Assembly (NCBI RefSeq): GCF_001949145.1
Contig: NW_019091543.1
Coordinates: forward strand, 339,150-392,918
From: Acanthaster planci
Taxonomy: Eukaryota; Echinodermata; Asteroidea; Valvatida; Acanthasteridae
Direction of reading: 5' to 3'
Length of the DNA stretch: 53,769 bases
Part shown: piece after piece, positions 43,886-53,769 of the stretch
How the letters are laid out: every line of letters begins with the position of its first letter
How positions within the stretch are numbered: the stretch's first letter is position 1
Notes under the pieces: generated by a model
The model's database searches: none
Told to the model about the DNA's origin: nothing
Seen by the model: only the letters and a program-made list of their open reading frames with translations
Position numbers and translations under genes: made by a program

Positions 43886-46800
43886 GTAAGTCATTTCTGT
43901 ATTTAAAAGGTATCAGGTATTTTAGGAAAAAAATAAGTTTGAGGAAACATGTCAGCATTACAGTGTTATGTAACTGAAAGTATCTGTGAAGCCAAGTGCT
44001 TTGACATTATGGCTAAAATAATTGTGCATGAGTCATTCCATTAATAAGGGGTCCAATAACGTGACATGATGTCAAAATTTGAAAACCCTGTATTGCTTTT
44101 ATTTATTTAGATATTACCAGTATCTATTTAAAAAACAAAAAATGCCACTTGCACGAATTATTTGAAACTACAGCAATTGAGATAAATAAATACACCATCT
44201 TAACAGAGACACCAAAGTCATAAGTGCTTTTTGATTGAAAAAATTGCTTGGCCAGTCAACATCATGCTTTTTTTAGTTTGTTTTCAAAAGTATGTTGGAA
44301 AGTAATGCTTAGGATTTTATTAAAATATACTGTACACAGAAAAAAAAAGATTGCTACACAGTAAAGTGGCTTATGTACGACTACAGTTTTTATTGCTCAA
44401 CAGGGAACTGAAGTCACTTCGAACACCACAATTAATTGCATACTGCATGTGCCAGATTTTGAATTCTGTGTAGCACCTTGTGTAATATCTAATGTAGCAT
44501 GTGTTGACATATTGTTTGTTGCCCGTTGAGAAAAACAAGCCATCATTTCAGGGACTCACCAAAACGGGTTGCAACAGTATGTCATTTTCAGTGGGTCGCC
44601 GTGGGATTTATAAAAATTAAATATTAAACCCCATTGTCATGATGTGGGATTTTAGATGCATTGTGGTATCAACACATGGCAATTGCTGTAGTCAATAAGG
44701 TGTAAAGAGAATTTACAGGCAGGCAACGGAAAACTATAGCAGTCTTTTGTCAAGTACAATCAAGATGTCTGTTACATGTGCATATATCAGCCTGTTCCCA
44801 CTTGATCCACCAATTGGGGCATCTGATCCACCTTTTGTCAAATTGCCGGATCAGATCATTTATTTACCTTCCTGTTTGCATGCTATGCTTGGCTGATGTA
44901 TATCATTTTATGAGAGGCGCTGGTGAATGTGAGGTGTAGGTGATCATCTTGCTGAAAATAAGAAATTCGAATTTTACTTACCTGTACATTTACAAGTTCA
45001 TGTAGGAAAGAGTCAGATAAAATGGAACCTAGGGTCAAATGGACCCTCCCCCGATATATTGAAACACTGCCTTGTAACTTTGATATTGAGGCGTTCTTTG
45101 TATCGAATGGACAATGTCAGTGGTGATGTTCATATGCCTGGCCTCATTGAGAGCTTCAGTAATGACGGTGGAGGCTTATTGATTGCTGTCATCTTAGTTG
45201 AGATACATGTATCTTGTACAATAAGGGGTCTTTGGAAAATACCAGTGGAGGGTAATATGTTATATGGTTTCGCTTAAGTGTTATCCAGAGTGGTGAACTT
45301 GAAGTGCACACACATGGTTTGTCCTGTATACTGTAGTTTTTATATTGTATATGAGAACCTATTGGCATAAAATGGGCAAAACAGACCATGTTTCATCTAA
45401 TCCCGGGGCAGATAGTGTGTATTAGAAACTTTGCCCTTAGTTGAGATTTGTATTTCATTATTTTGAAATTCTTTTACAGCTGTGTCCCTACACTGAGTGA
45501 CCTCCATTGTGAAACTAATAAAAACTATGAAAATAATTTTAAAAAATTAGTGCTTTGGGAATTTAGATTTGGGATTTTGTAGGAATTTAAATGGAAATGA
45601 AAAAATGCAAAGGAGCATTCACCAAACAGGAAAAAATTGGGATAATAAAACAGAAACATTAGCCAATCAGGCAAGCACATGGAAACTTACTTTCCAAATT
45701 GTGTTTAAAATAGTTACATGTAGATATGCCGTGCTGGTCCAGCAAGTATGCATACAGCTACTTAGCTTCATGTGGTACTCAGACAATTCAAGGATCCAGA
45801 TTATCAAGTAGGTTTGTGAATTCCATTACAGAAAACACCTCACCTCTGTTTACCTACATTTGCATATCAGCGCGCATGCGTGTCAAACCTCACTGAAAAA
45901 GTCACCCAAGCCACACCTTCCACACCCACTGTATGTCCCCCCCATTAAGGCCGTGTAGCACTAAGACTCGTCCTAGTGTTTTCCGTGATGCATGCACAAT
46001 GGAGCTTCATGATCATACGCAATCTTGCTGAATTCAACAGAGAACTGTGAATTTAAGCCACGTTCCAGGGAAATCTCCCAGTCCCTCCGGCCTGATCGGC
46101 CCTCCAAGCGTGATTTCCACCATGTCAACAGAGTTTAATATGCTGGGTTCAATGGTTAGAAATTCTCCAGGGCCAAGCTTGTGACGGGTCTCGACCAGCG
46201 CTACCGGCAAATCCCGCACTCCTCCGGCAGCCAGATGTGAGCACATGGAAACAGCGGAATTCAACGTCCATGTACATGCTGGAGGGCGGGACCCGGCACT
46301 CAATCCAATCGTACCGAATGACCAGCGAGCCCCACCCGGTCACAGCAGCCTTTTTTGTTGCAGGTACAGATCAAATGCAACAGCTTCAACCTTGTTCTCA
46401 TCTAAGTGCTTGAACTTACTCTCCAAATGACCTTTGCCCGTCGGGTACTAGCATCCAGATATTTCAACAGTGTTTCCCGAGAACTATCCCCGTTTATTCC
46501 AGTGGATTCCTTCACACTTTGCAAAGGCCCATTACGTAACTGTCCCTCCAAATCGTGGGACTACTTCTCAACGTCATTGTGACGACTGTCATGCCATATT
46601 TACCCATCCCAGCAGTACTACTGCACAGGTCTTTGGTACGATATTCACACCCGTTCACAATCTCGTTCTCAGTTTCACTCATTACTGTTCCGGACATGCC
46701 GGAACTCCTTGGACTAAGTTGGAGACACCCTTTTTCCTCTCATCTGTCCACCATTTTCCACCTATGAGGATAGCCGCTGTATTCTTCAGCAACTAATCTA

Positions 46801-47599
46801 TCATTTACAGTCATGACAGAAGTACATGTAGGTAAGCTTCAACCATGGCAGCTTCCATTTCCAGTCAAACCTTGTTTACATGTTCATCTTATCGTCAGGT
46901 GATTGTAGGGATTTTGGCGCATGTACATGTACCCACCAGTATTGTACGGTATCACTGGACTCCTACCAATTTTTAATGCTAGGCTCTTAGACAAGACCCT
47001 CGGCCTTAGACTAAGTTACCATTTGTGTCATGGGGATATGATCATGTTCTCCCTCCTTTACCGATGTGCTCCTCCCACACATTCTAAAGTACTGCTCGCA
47101 ATAAACAGACAAACGGAACACAATCACCAGGGTAACATCGTTACCATTGTAGAGATGTTTAATTCAAATCGAATCGTCTTAATCTTTTATTGTTCATGGG
47201 GCCAATAACTACATGCTTGAAAACTGTATGGTATGTTTTCGAATTCTTCTGGTACATTGAGCCACTGACTGCTTTCTTGTAATCCTCTGGCTTTTCTCCA
47301 ATAGAAGAATGTTCTTGTACATTTACTTGGTACAAATACCTGTACTCACTTGTTGCCTAGTTCCTGGCATCAGAACTCAACGCTGTCAATTTGGGTCCGG
47401 ATAGTAGGAAGAAGACTGTGTACAGTCATAAGACTAATACTTTCCCTACTTCAGGTTTTGAAAATTATTGGCTTTTTCGCAAATTGCAAAAATGGCATTG
47501 CTTCTGTTCTGGTTGCTTTTTTGGGGGGGGGCTTTTTTGCAATTTTGTGACAAAGGCATTTTTTTTGTTCGTTTTCCCCCCCCCTCTTTTTCCTCTTTT
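43886..47599. other. Third laminin intron or flanking DNA, no gene recognised
   Basis: Mostly A/T-rich. A higher-GC patch at 46040-46350 has open frames on the minus strand (46034-46303) without recognisable protein. G9 and C10 homopolymers lie at 47522-47531 and 47577-47587. Confidence 0.5.
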
Positions 47600-50035
47600 G
47601 CCCCAAATCCTCTTTGTTTTGTACACGTTTCTTCCACCACCAACTTTAGTCCCTTAGCAACTTTAGATCTTCATCAAACTTACATCAATGAAGGACCCTT
47701 TCCTAAATATGTGCATAGAACAATGACGTCATCAAGTGATTTATTATTGATTTTAATATTTATTTCAGCCCGTTCACTTTGTACATGTTTTCATGACACC
47801 ATTTTGGTGATTTGGCAATCTTCAATTGTAATCAAAATTACAGTCAACAAAGACCCTGATCCAAAAATATGTCCAAATTTATGACGTCATGATGATGTCG
47901 TCAATTGATTTATTATTGATTTATTTATCTCAGCCCCATTGACTTTGTGAACATTTTCGAGGCACGATTTTGGGTACTTGGTGATGTTCAATTGTTATCA
48001 AAGTTGTAGCTTTGCACTCTTTTATTTGGTTTGAAATATACTTAAGAGTCAGAATATTAAGTAATATGCCATAAACATTGTTCAGTTTCAGCAAAAATCA
48101 TGCAACATCGACTTAAAGGAGCAGTGTTTCTGCAAACAAGTTTATAGCCCATTGACTTTGTACACGTTTTTGAGCCAACAAAGTTTGCCAACAAAGACCC
48201 TGATGCAAGATTTGTATAAAATGGATGATGTCATGATGACATCATCACCTTATTTTGAATTAATTTTTGAATACAGTAAAATCTCGATAAGTGGAAGTAG
48301 AAAAGTAGAAACTCCATTTACCTCGACGTCTTTCTGTATTCCCAACAAAAGAATAGGCCTTTACGTAAAATAAACTATCCGTTATCTGAAACGTCAATAC
48401 CACCAAAGCTGCTTATCTCAAAGTTTTGGCAGGCCAATTAAAAAAACACACTGAGGAATGATGAATAAAAATTGATGAAAAAACGCTTGCCTTCATTATG
48501 AGTCATTACTGTCGCGCGCACGGCTTTTCTTTGATGAGCTGAGCATGTACACAGGCTGGCATTGTCACATCGACATGCACTGGGTGGGCATCAACTGCAA
48601 CCGGAAAATAAATCAGGCACAAATGATGCGCCCTCAAGCACTTTGTACATGTTTCACGTGACCCAGCACGGAAACCCTGACCGACTGGCCCGCGCTGCAT
48701 TATGTGGTAACAGCCCGATCAAGCAAAGCAAATGAATAAATTTTCAAGACGTAGATACGGGTACCGGTACATAACTTCATTGATTTATTGTTTATTAATG
48801 TACTACATAAAAACATGTTTAATGATGATGTTGAGGAAAACGGGCACAGTAGGGATAGCCTAAAATCCACTTCGTGTTCGACGCAGCTTCCAGGCCAACT
48901 GCCTTAAGCCAATAAGGTTACATGTGCACTGAAGCGTGTAACTTTCGATAACTCGAACGTCGGATAACTCAAACTTTTCGTCCATTCCCCTGAGCTTCGA
49001 CTTATTGAGATTTTACTGTATTTTATTTTTGTACACATTTTTCAACACCCAGATTTAGAATCTCTGGTCAATCCAATTGATTTTATATTTGTGTACACTC
49101 GTAGTCCACCACGGAGATTGGGTCCCAGAACAAGATCGTCATAACGCCATAATTAAGGGTCACTTGACATGAGGTTAGAGCTGCAGTTTTTCTCCTTACA
49201 TTTTGTACACGTTTTTGTATTTACACACGTTTATCGCTTTTGATGAGTGAGTAGTTATTAACTTCAGCTGAAGATTACTATGAGAAGGAAAGAGAAATGG
49301 AATTTTTTTCATCTTCATTTGATTTGAAATACACCCAGGAGTCAGAATATCAAGTAATATTTCATAAAAAATGTTTAGTTTAAACGCAAATCACATGACT
49401 TGAATTTGGAGGTGCAGTTTTTCTGCAATGGGATTTTGAGCCTATTGGTTTTTGTACATTTTTTCAAGCCACCGTTTTCGTAACCTAGCCATCTTCAATA
49501 ATCATCAAAGTTACAGCAAACAAAGACCGTTATACAATAATGATACCAAGATACCTAATTCTTTGATTTTTGAATGTGTAATTTTCCCCATAGGTTTTGT
49601 ACACATTTTCTACTACACACTATTATCGAGCTCAATGAGCGAGTAGTCCTCAACTTCCACCAAGAATTACTACGTGAAAGAAAGAGAAATCAGACTAAAG
49701 TTTCCCTTTCTTTTGATTACAAAAACAGCCTTGAGTAAAAGTATCAAGTTATATTTTAGAAAATGTTTTCAGTTTAAACACAAATCACGTGACACAGTTT
49801 TAAAGAAGCAGGTTTTCTGCATGTGTTTTTAGCCCATTGATTTTGTTTTCAGGGCATCATTTTGGTAATTTGGAGATCTTCAATCGTCATCAGAGTTACA
49901 GCCAACAAAAACTCTGATACCAAAAAACACCAATTTTATGATGTCATGATGACGTCACCTTCAGATTTTCTTGATTTTTGAATATTTTATATTCTCAATA
50001 GGTTTCAAACATGTTTTTTGTTTCGCAGCCAGTCT
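47600..50035. repeat. Degenerate repeat array with CRE-like palindromes
   Basis: Recurrent block order: cccattgactttgtacacgt, a (g)agccaccattttggt stretch, cttcaattgtaatca, aaagtt.cagccaacaaagac, cctgatacca, atgatgtcatgatgacgtca, tttattattgatttttgaat. Units start near 47610, 47775, 47938, 48150, 49030, 49450 and 49830, with spacing 160-215 bp where uninterrupted. A second recurrent block, agtcagaatatcaagtaata and its relatives, appears at 48047, 49337 and 49735, which hints at a longer order of about 390 bp. The array is interrupted by the element at 48274-49018. No protein is encoded. Confidence 0.8.
48274..49018. mobile_element. Pogo/Tigger-like MITE inserted in the array
   Basis: A TA on each side (48272-48273, 49019-49020) encloses 745 bp with inverted ends cagtaaaatctcgataagt and acttattgagattttactg, differing at one position. 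Subterminal ttcgataactcgaac and cggataactcaaac words are typical of pogo-like elements. No transposase is encoded. The flanks rejoin the array unit in register, showing insertion after the array formed. Confidence 0.88.
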
Positions 50036-50107
50036 TCGGCAATTTTCCTAATCTGATTGACTGTGCATCAAAAATACAAGTACCGTTTTCACACGTTCGC
50101 AGGCGTT
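50036..50107. other. Tail of the array region
   Basis: Short unique stretch before the poly-C tract. Confidence 0.4.
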
Positions 50108-50119
50108 CCCCCCCCCCCC
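50108..50119. repeat. Poly-C tract
   Basis: A run of C directly after gcgtt. Such runs are prone to length errors in assembly. Confidence 0.9.
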
Positions 50120-50149
50120 GTTCCGCAAACAACCCCGTTCACCCCCCTA

Positions 50150-51190
50150 TTCCAAAGGGCGCCTTGGAAAGCGTTCCACACTGTTTGCATGCCTGAGTAG
50201 CCAAGAGGGCATTGTTATGTTAATGAGCCGTTCTGGTGTGTGCGAGAACGGCAGCGTCACAAAAAAGATCCGAATAACTGTTGGTTGTTCACAGGGTTTG
50301 GTCCGATGTGAAAGATTTCTTCCGCTCTGTTATTAACCTGAAAGTGTCTGACCCTTTGATGTACCGACGTCTTACATAGTATACATTCTTGTTTACTGAT
50401 ACCAGGGGTGAATATAAAAAAGTCTCACTGGTTGTGGTCACCGATAAGTTATTTTTTTTCGGCAAGCTGGATGTGCTGTATGGGACAAAAACTATCTGTC
50501 GGACGATAGGCAAACCATGCAAGGTCCGGATTTCAATAAATACATATTTTTACACAGTCTGGCAGCATAAATACATGCTTGGGTGTTTTGGGGTAAGAAA
50601 TGGTTAAAGGTTTGCCGAGTGATGGGGAGCATAATTCTTCTAACAGGCTTGTAAAGAACAAAGTAATATGTAATGATTACACAGAGGCTCCAGTTTTGAA
50701 AAAGTTTTTTGACTGGTTTGAAGATCAAAACAGAACCCCAGATATGGTCCAGGTTAGGATGGTGATAAAATGATTAGTTTGGAAAGGACATTTTGTAACG
50801 TAAAATAACAATTATTCAGTGGGGTAGGGAAAAAAGGAAGCCCCATGTTGTCTGGCTCTAGATAGATGCTCAGATGGGAAACAATGCTTTTGGCAGATCA
50901 GACACTCAGAATAAAATTTATGCAAAAGGTTTCAAGAAAAAAAAAAGACACCCCACGTAGTCCAGGTTTGAGTAAAGAATAATTTCGTTGGGATGGGGAC
51001 GAATAAAAAGAAAAGCAAAAACGTCTGTGTACATGTATACTGAGCAGGGAAATGACTATTTTGGGACTATTGGAGGGTTTGTGTAGAAGTAACGATTATT
51101 TGATGGGGCCAGGAAGTCAAAAAGCCCATCCGGATGGTACAGGTTTGGGATAAAATATAAACATGACAATCTAGTTCTGGTGTTCAACTT
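50150..51190. repeat. GGTCCAGGTTTGG / TCAGAATAAAA repeat region, copy 2
   Basis: The block at 50211-50260 (cattgttatgttaatg … gcgagaacggcagcgtc) matches 13868-13915. Downstream, tggtccaggttagga (50734), gtccaggtttgag (50959) and gtacaggtttggga (51136) are spaced by 180-225 bp, and acactcagaataaaa (50899) matches atgctcagaataaaa of the first copy. It is the longer version of the repeat at 13770-14225. Confidence 0.6.
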
Positions 51191-51349
51191 CATTTATTCT
51201 TAAAATGTTGAATCTTTCAGGGACTTAAAATAAACCTGTTTCTACGGAAGTGATACACAAAGTTGGTGGTGGTAATATGTCACATAGGCCTATGCGTTAT
51301 TACAAAAGATATCCTCACCTAAATTTCCAGAAAAACTCTTTAAACGTTT

Positions 51350-51421
51350 CTACAACCTTAACAACAGCGATGCTGTTCGGCATTTTGCGTTCACGGCATC
51401 TTTCAGTGCCTTTTGGAAGTT
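51350..51421 (-). pseudogene. Possible BEN-like C-terminal remnant
   Basis: The minus strand reads NFQKALKDAVNAKCRTASLL and ends in TAG. It resembles the end of BEN domains (W/F..AL.DA...KCR) and the tail at 1284-1445 (YWRRECVKAIDEGCR). It is in the same frame as the end of the gene at 51524, but three stops lie between. It may be a decayed or unspliced piece of that gene's BEN domain. Weak, because it rests on a short motif. Confidence 0.25.
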
Positions 51422-51523
51422 GTCGTCGATCGATCAGGGCCGCCTGAGACATGATTGCAACGAATGCAGGTTTCTTTTGCATACACTCCTTACTTATTCT
51501 TTCTTTCCCGAAATTAGATCGGG

Positions 51524-52281
51524 CTAGCTCTTCTTTGGTTTAACAATTAATTCTTTTGGACTGTTCACCCTTTCAAATATTCTATCATAAATATCCTTGT
51601 CCATTGTATGGGTGGCATTGTTTGATGTGCCGATGATTATCGTGTTCTGGTCAACGACAATGTACTGTGGTTCACGATGCTCCTGCATGCTAGACGCATT
51701 TTTTCCTTTGTCCCGAAGCTCTTGAACTTCAGCTCGAAGCTCACTGACGTCTCCTTGCAGCTTCTGAATGTCACTCCGTAGCCCTCTGGTTTCGGCTGAC
51801 TGCTCATCCAGCTTGGCAACTACCATTGCAAGCTGGGAAGTCAGGAGATGCACGATAGGGGTGCATTCTGTGTTGGACCTGGTAATTGCCGCAAGATCCA
51901 GGTCGAAATCTGAAAGTGGATCGTACTCAGGATGGAGGAGAGCAGGGTGGTTGTCGACGGTGTTCGCAGCTGGGTGAAACCATGAAGGGTGGGGCTTTGG
52001 AGCGGAGGCGGTGGATTCTCCGGGCTTGAAAGCAGTTGGTTCCTCGGGCTCAGGATCGCTGGTGGTGGGTTCGTGGGGCTGCGGAGTGCTAGTGGGACCG
52101 GTGGGTTCCTCGGGCTCAGGAGCGGTGGGTTGCTGGGGTTCAGGATCGGTGACCGTGGGTTCATCAGTCATGGAAACGGTGGGCTCCTGGGGCTCAGAAA
52201 CGATGGCGGGGCCAACTGCAACTTTTTTTATCATTGCCAGTGGCAAGTCGCCATCATCGGAATCCTCCGAAAGTTTTCTCT
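51524..52281 (-). CDS. Exon 2 of a BEN-type nuclear protein gene
   Basis: Acceptor ttttttacag-like (tttttacag on the minus strand) opens this 758-nt exon. The split Lys codon rejoins the first exon in phase. In order: a basic/acidic patch KRKLSEDSDDGD that looks like a nuclear localisation signal; a Pro/Glu/Thr-rich stretch made of EPEEPT-like repeats (about residues 85-145); an Asp/Leu-rich stretch SDFDLDLAAI; a coiled coil from LTSQLAMVVAKLDEQ through VSELRAEVQELRDK; then IIIGTSNNATHTMDKDIYDR and SPKELIVKPKKS before TAG. The last part resembles the first helix of a BEN domain, cut off after about 40 residues. Coiled coil plus BEN start suggests a chromatin-associated repressor; the family is inferred, not searched. 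Confidence 0.72.
52011..52210 (-). repeat. Coding minisatellite (EPxxPT units)
   Basis: Roughly ten imperfect units of 18-27 bp around gagcccgaggaacccac encode EPEEPT, EPQQPT, DPEPEEPT and similar. The plus strand shows the same as cggtgggttcctcgggctca. Length variation between individuals is likely. Confidence 0.85.
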
Positions 52282-52848
52282 CTGTAAAAAGGAAATCAAC
52301 TTGAATTTAGCTTTTAATAACTTATTTTCAGATTGCATCCTGAAGGGTGCACGGTGGTGAAAGGATGTATGCCACTCTTTAATGTCAAGTGTCATAACCA
52401 ATCTGAACATCAGATATACTTGCACATACGGATTGTTAGTGTACATGGATTTAAAAATTCGAGCTGCAAAATGTTGATGTTATGACAATAATGAATCTGA
52501 TAATGCAAGTTCACGTTTCTAGGTTACCATTGATAGAATTCTCCAAAAGTCATATGAGAGGACTGATATAGGATCAAATTTGAGTGTACGGTAATACAGT
52601 TAGCCTTCACAAGACTGAACAAAGCGACAGGAAGTTTAATATTCAATCATTTTATGCAAAAAAAAACATATTTATTGATTAGACCTCTATAAACCAAATT
52701 TGATATCTCTCATAAATTCAATTAGAATTTGGAAATTCGAGAGACAAGGGGAAGTCCATTCGTGCGGCTACCCCCCACCATCTTGTTTACCATCTCCTAC
52801 TTGATCTAACAGTGAATCTGAACACATCAAAACTGCAGTCTGACTTAC
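52282..52848 (-). other. Intron of the minus-strand gene
   Basis: 567 bp between donor gtaagt and the acceptor of the second exon. A/T-rich, with no other feature seen. Confidence 0.7.
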
Positions 52849-53017
52849 TTTTGTTGCCGAGTTGTACAATTTCTGCTCTGTGGTGACTGGATTTGTAGCT
52901 CACTCGAACCTCCATGCCGATTTCTAGGGAATGGCAAGATTTCACCCTGCTCCGAACCACATCTTCGATGCCATGCCATTTTTCATTGAGCCATCTAATT
53001 GTTAGTTTTGCAGACAT
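52849..53017 (-). CDS. Exon 1 of the BEN-type nuclear protein gene
   Basis: The ATG at 53017 begins MSAKLTIRWLNEKWHGI; 56 codons and one base lead to a consensus gtaagt donor. A Val/Arg-rich stretch (EDVVRSRVKS) and a short beta-like segment (EIGMEVRVSYKSSHHRAEIV followed by QLGNK) fit a small Tudor/SAWADEE-like barrel as found at the start of several invertebrate BEN proteins (…GMxVxVxYxxxxxxAxIVxLG). Joined to 52281 it gives a 308-residue protein. The region upstream, 53018-53200, should hold the promoter; no TATA box is obvious. The start was chosen as the first Met after an in-frame stop region. Confidence 0.7.
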
Positions 53018-53769
53018 TTTTCCTCGGGCAACTGTCTTTTAAATGACAGAGGCTGCAGTTTTAAAAGGATGCCCACGAAATGATGTTTTTGCTCCAGTGA
53101 GCTGCATGGCTTTGAAACGGGTGCCAAAGAGCAATGATGCTCAAGCTGATTGGTTCGTAGTTCAGTTCTTTTGTGTGGTGCTTTACACGCGAACGACACA
53201 AGGCGTTACCGCAATAATCTATCCCAGTGTAAGATCCAACTGTCAATGGGGGTTGCTGGGAGGATTACCCCCAGTTGGTACCAGCTCACAATACGCCAGT
53301 CCGACCCTTTATGAAACTAAATCACAGAGCTCTTCCGCCTCAATTCTACCCATCCATCGAAAGGCGTTACCTCCACAATCCCCCTTTTATAAACTGAGTT
53401 CCAAGGCATTACCACGAAATTCATGCTCTCCAACAATTAAAACCAAGCTTTTGTTGAGATTGTTTGATGGCCCAGTGAAGGATGAACAGGGCGGGTTTGA
53501 AGATAGCACCCGTCTCTTAATAGGCTGGGGAAAAGAAAACCAATTCTGTCTTCTTTCACTTTAGTTTGATGAATCGCATGTATTTCATCCGGAATGAGTT
53601 CACCACTGCGAGAAATTATAGCAAATCGCCCAGATGTCGATATCAGCTGTCTTACAGCTAGTCCAAAACGCAAACGTACATAGCCTAAACCTAAGGAAGG
53701 GAGGAGGAAGGGTCGTCCTGCTGTGGCCGAGCTTTATTCCGGTATCGTTGACGCTGCTAAAACCTTTGC
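53018..53769. other. Upstream flank of the minus-strand gene with spaced GGCGTTACC words
   Basis: aaggcgttacc-like words occur at 53198, 53360 and 53402, close to caata/cacaat/cgaaat follow-ups. A minus-strand segment (53577-53690, reading FGLAVRQLISTSGRFAIISR then SGELIPDEIHAIHQTK, with a gtgaaa donor-like end) could be part of another exon, but has no recognised family. Confidence 0.35.

Noticed and set aside
45480-45575. Acceptor ttttacag followed by CVPTLSDLHCE, as a possible next laminin exon
   Set aside because: The next exon must complete an Arg codon and then read PC with LE spacing; this does not.
46034-46303. Minus-strand frame with GDFPGTWLKF in a G/C-rich patch, as a possible retroelement protein
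   Set aside because: No retroviral-type or LINE motif could be identified.
47522-47587. G9 and C10 runs as a designed hairpin
   Set aside because: Only the G and C runs pair; the T-rich flanks do not. Slippage is the simpler explanation.
53043-53564. 173-codon plus-strand open frame
   Set aside because: It is antisense to the promoter flank of the minus-strand gene, contains the spaced repeat words and has no recognised domain.
1-53769. CRISPR arrays, bacterial operons, rRNA or tRNA genes
   Set aside because: None seen. The window has eukaryotic splice structure and no regularly spaced short repeats of that type.

Overview
This is animal nuclear DNA: spliced exons with GT/AG borders, very large introns, dense decayed transposons and one run of Ns (20902-21145). 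The laminin gamma chain, the BEN-type and DIRS/hAT/Tc1/Tigger content and the abundance of the palindromic word ACATGTAC suggest an invertebrate deuterostome such as amphioxus, sea urchin or hemichordate. The species is inferred and cannot be fixed from the window.

The backbone is a plus-strand laminin gamma gene (LAMC1-like). Three consecutive exons with matching phases encode laminin EGF-like (LE) repeats 1-3: 13263-13441, 37011-37199 and 43768-43885. The introns between them are 23.6 kb and 6.6 kb. No laminin N-terminal exon was found upstream and no later LE exon downstream, so the gene should continue beyond the window on both sides.

Region by region: 0.1-1.6 kb holds the 3' part of a plus-strand gene made of short phase-0 exons, a coiled-coil segment and a BEN-like C-terminal tail, followed by a poly(A) signal. 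3.3-3.8 kb is a ~180-bp tandem repeat. 4.3-5.1 kb has two unrecognised minus-strand exon-like segments. 5.6-6.9 kb carries fragments of a repeat that recurs at 31-33 kb and 41-42 kb. 10.0-13.0 kb is a degenerate DIRS-like remnant joined to a decayed minus-strand Tigger/pogo transposon. The first laminin intron then holds an inverted-repeat element (18.5 kb), a minus-strand exon candidate (19.7 kb), a LINE fragment (24.1-24.6 kb), a stand-alone coding-like exon (27.7 kb), a candidate two-exon 54-residue secreted peptide gene (28.2-29.0 kb), a complete 3.5-kb hAT element with an exact 8-bp target duplication (30059-33600) and a Tc1-like transposase pseudogene (33.6-34.5 kb).

The second laminin intron is mostly one DIRS-order tyrosine-recombinase retrotransposon (38.3-43.56 kb) with inverted terminal repeats and an internal complementary region. 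Its reverse-transcriptase core has been replaced by 1.45 kb of another repeat. Past LE3, 47.6-50.0 kb is an unusual degenerate array with CRE-like palindromes, split by a 745-bp pogo-like MITE. 50.1-51.2 kb shares a repeat family with 13.8-14.2 kb. At the right edge a minus-strand two-exon gene encodes a predicted 308-residue nuclear-type protein with a basic patch, a Pro/Glu/Thr minisatellite, a coiled coil and a possible truncated BEN start.

The genes do not form a pathway. They are a host laminin locus with nested or neighbouring genes and layers of selfish DNA. The most novel items are the nested secreted peptide candidate, the composite DIRS element, the CRE-bearing array and the paired BEN-like genes.
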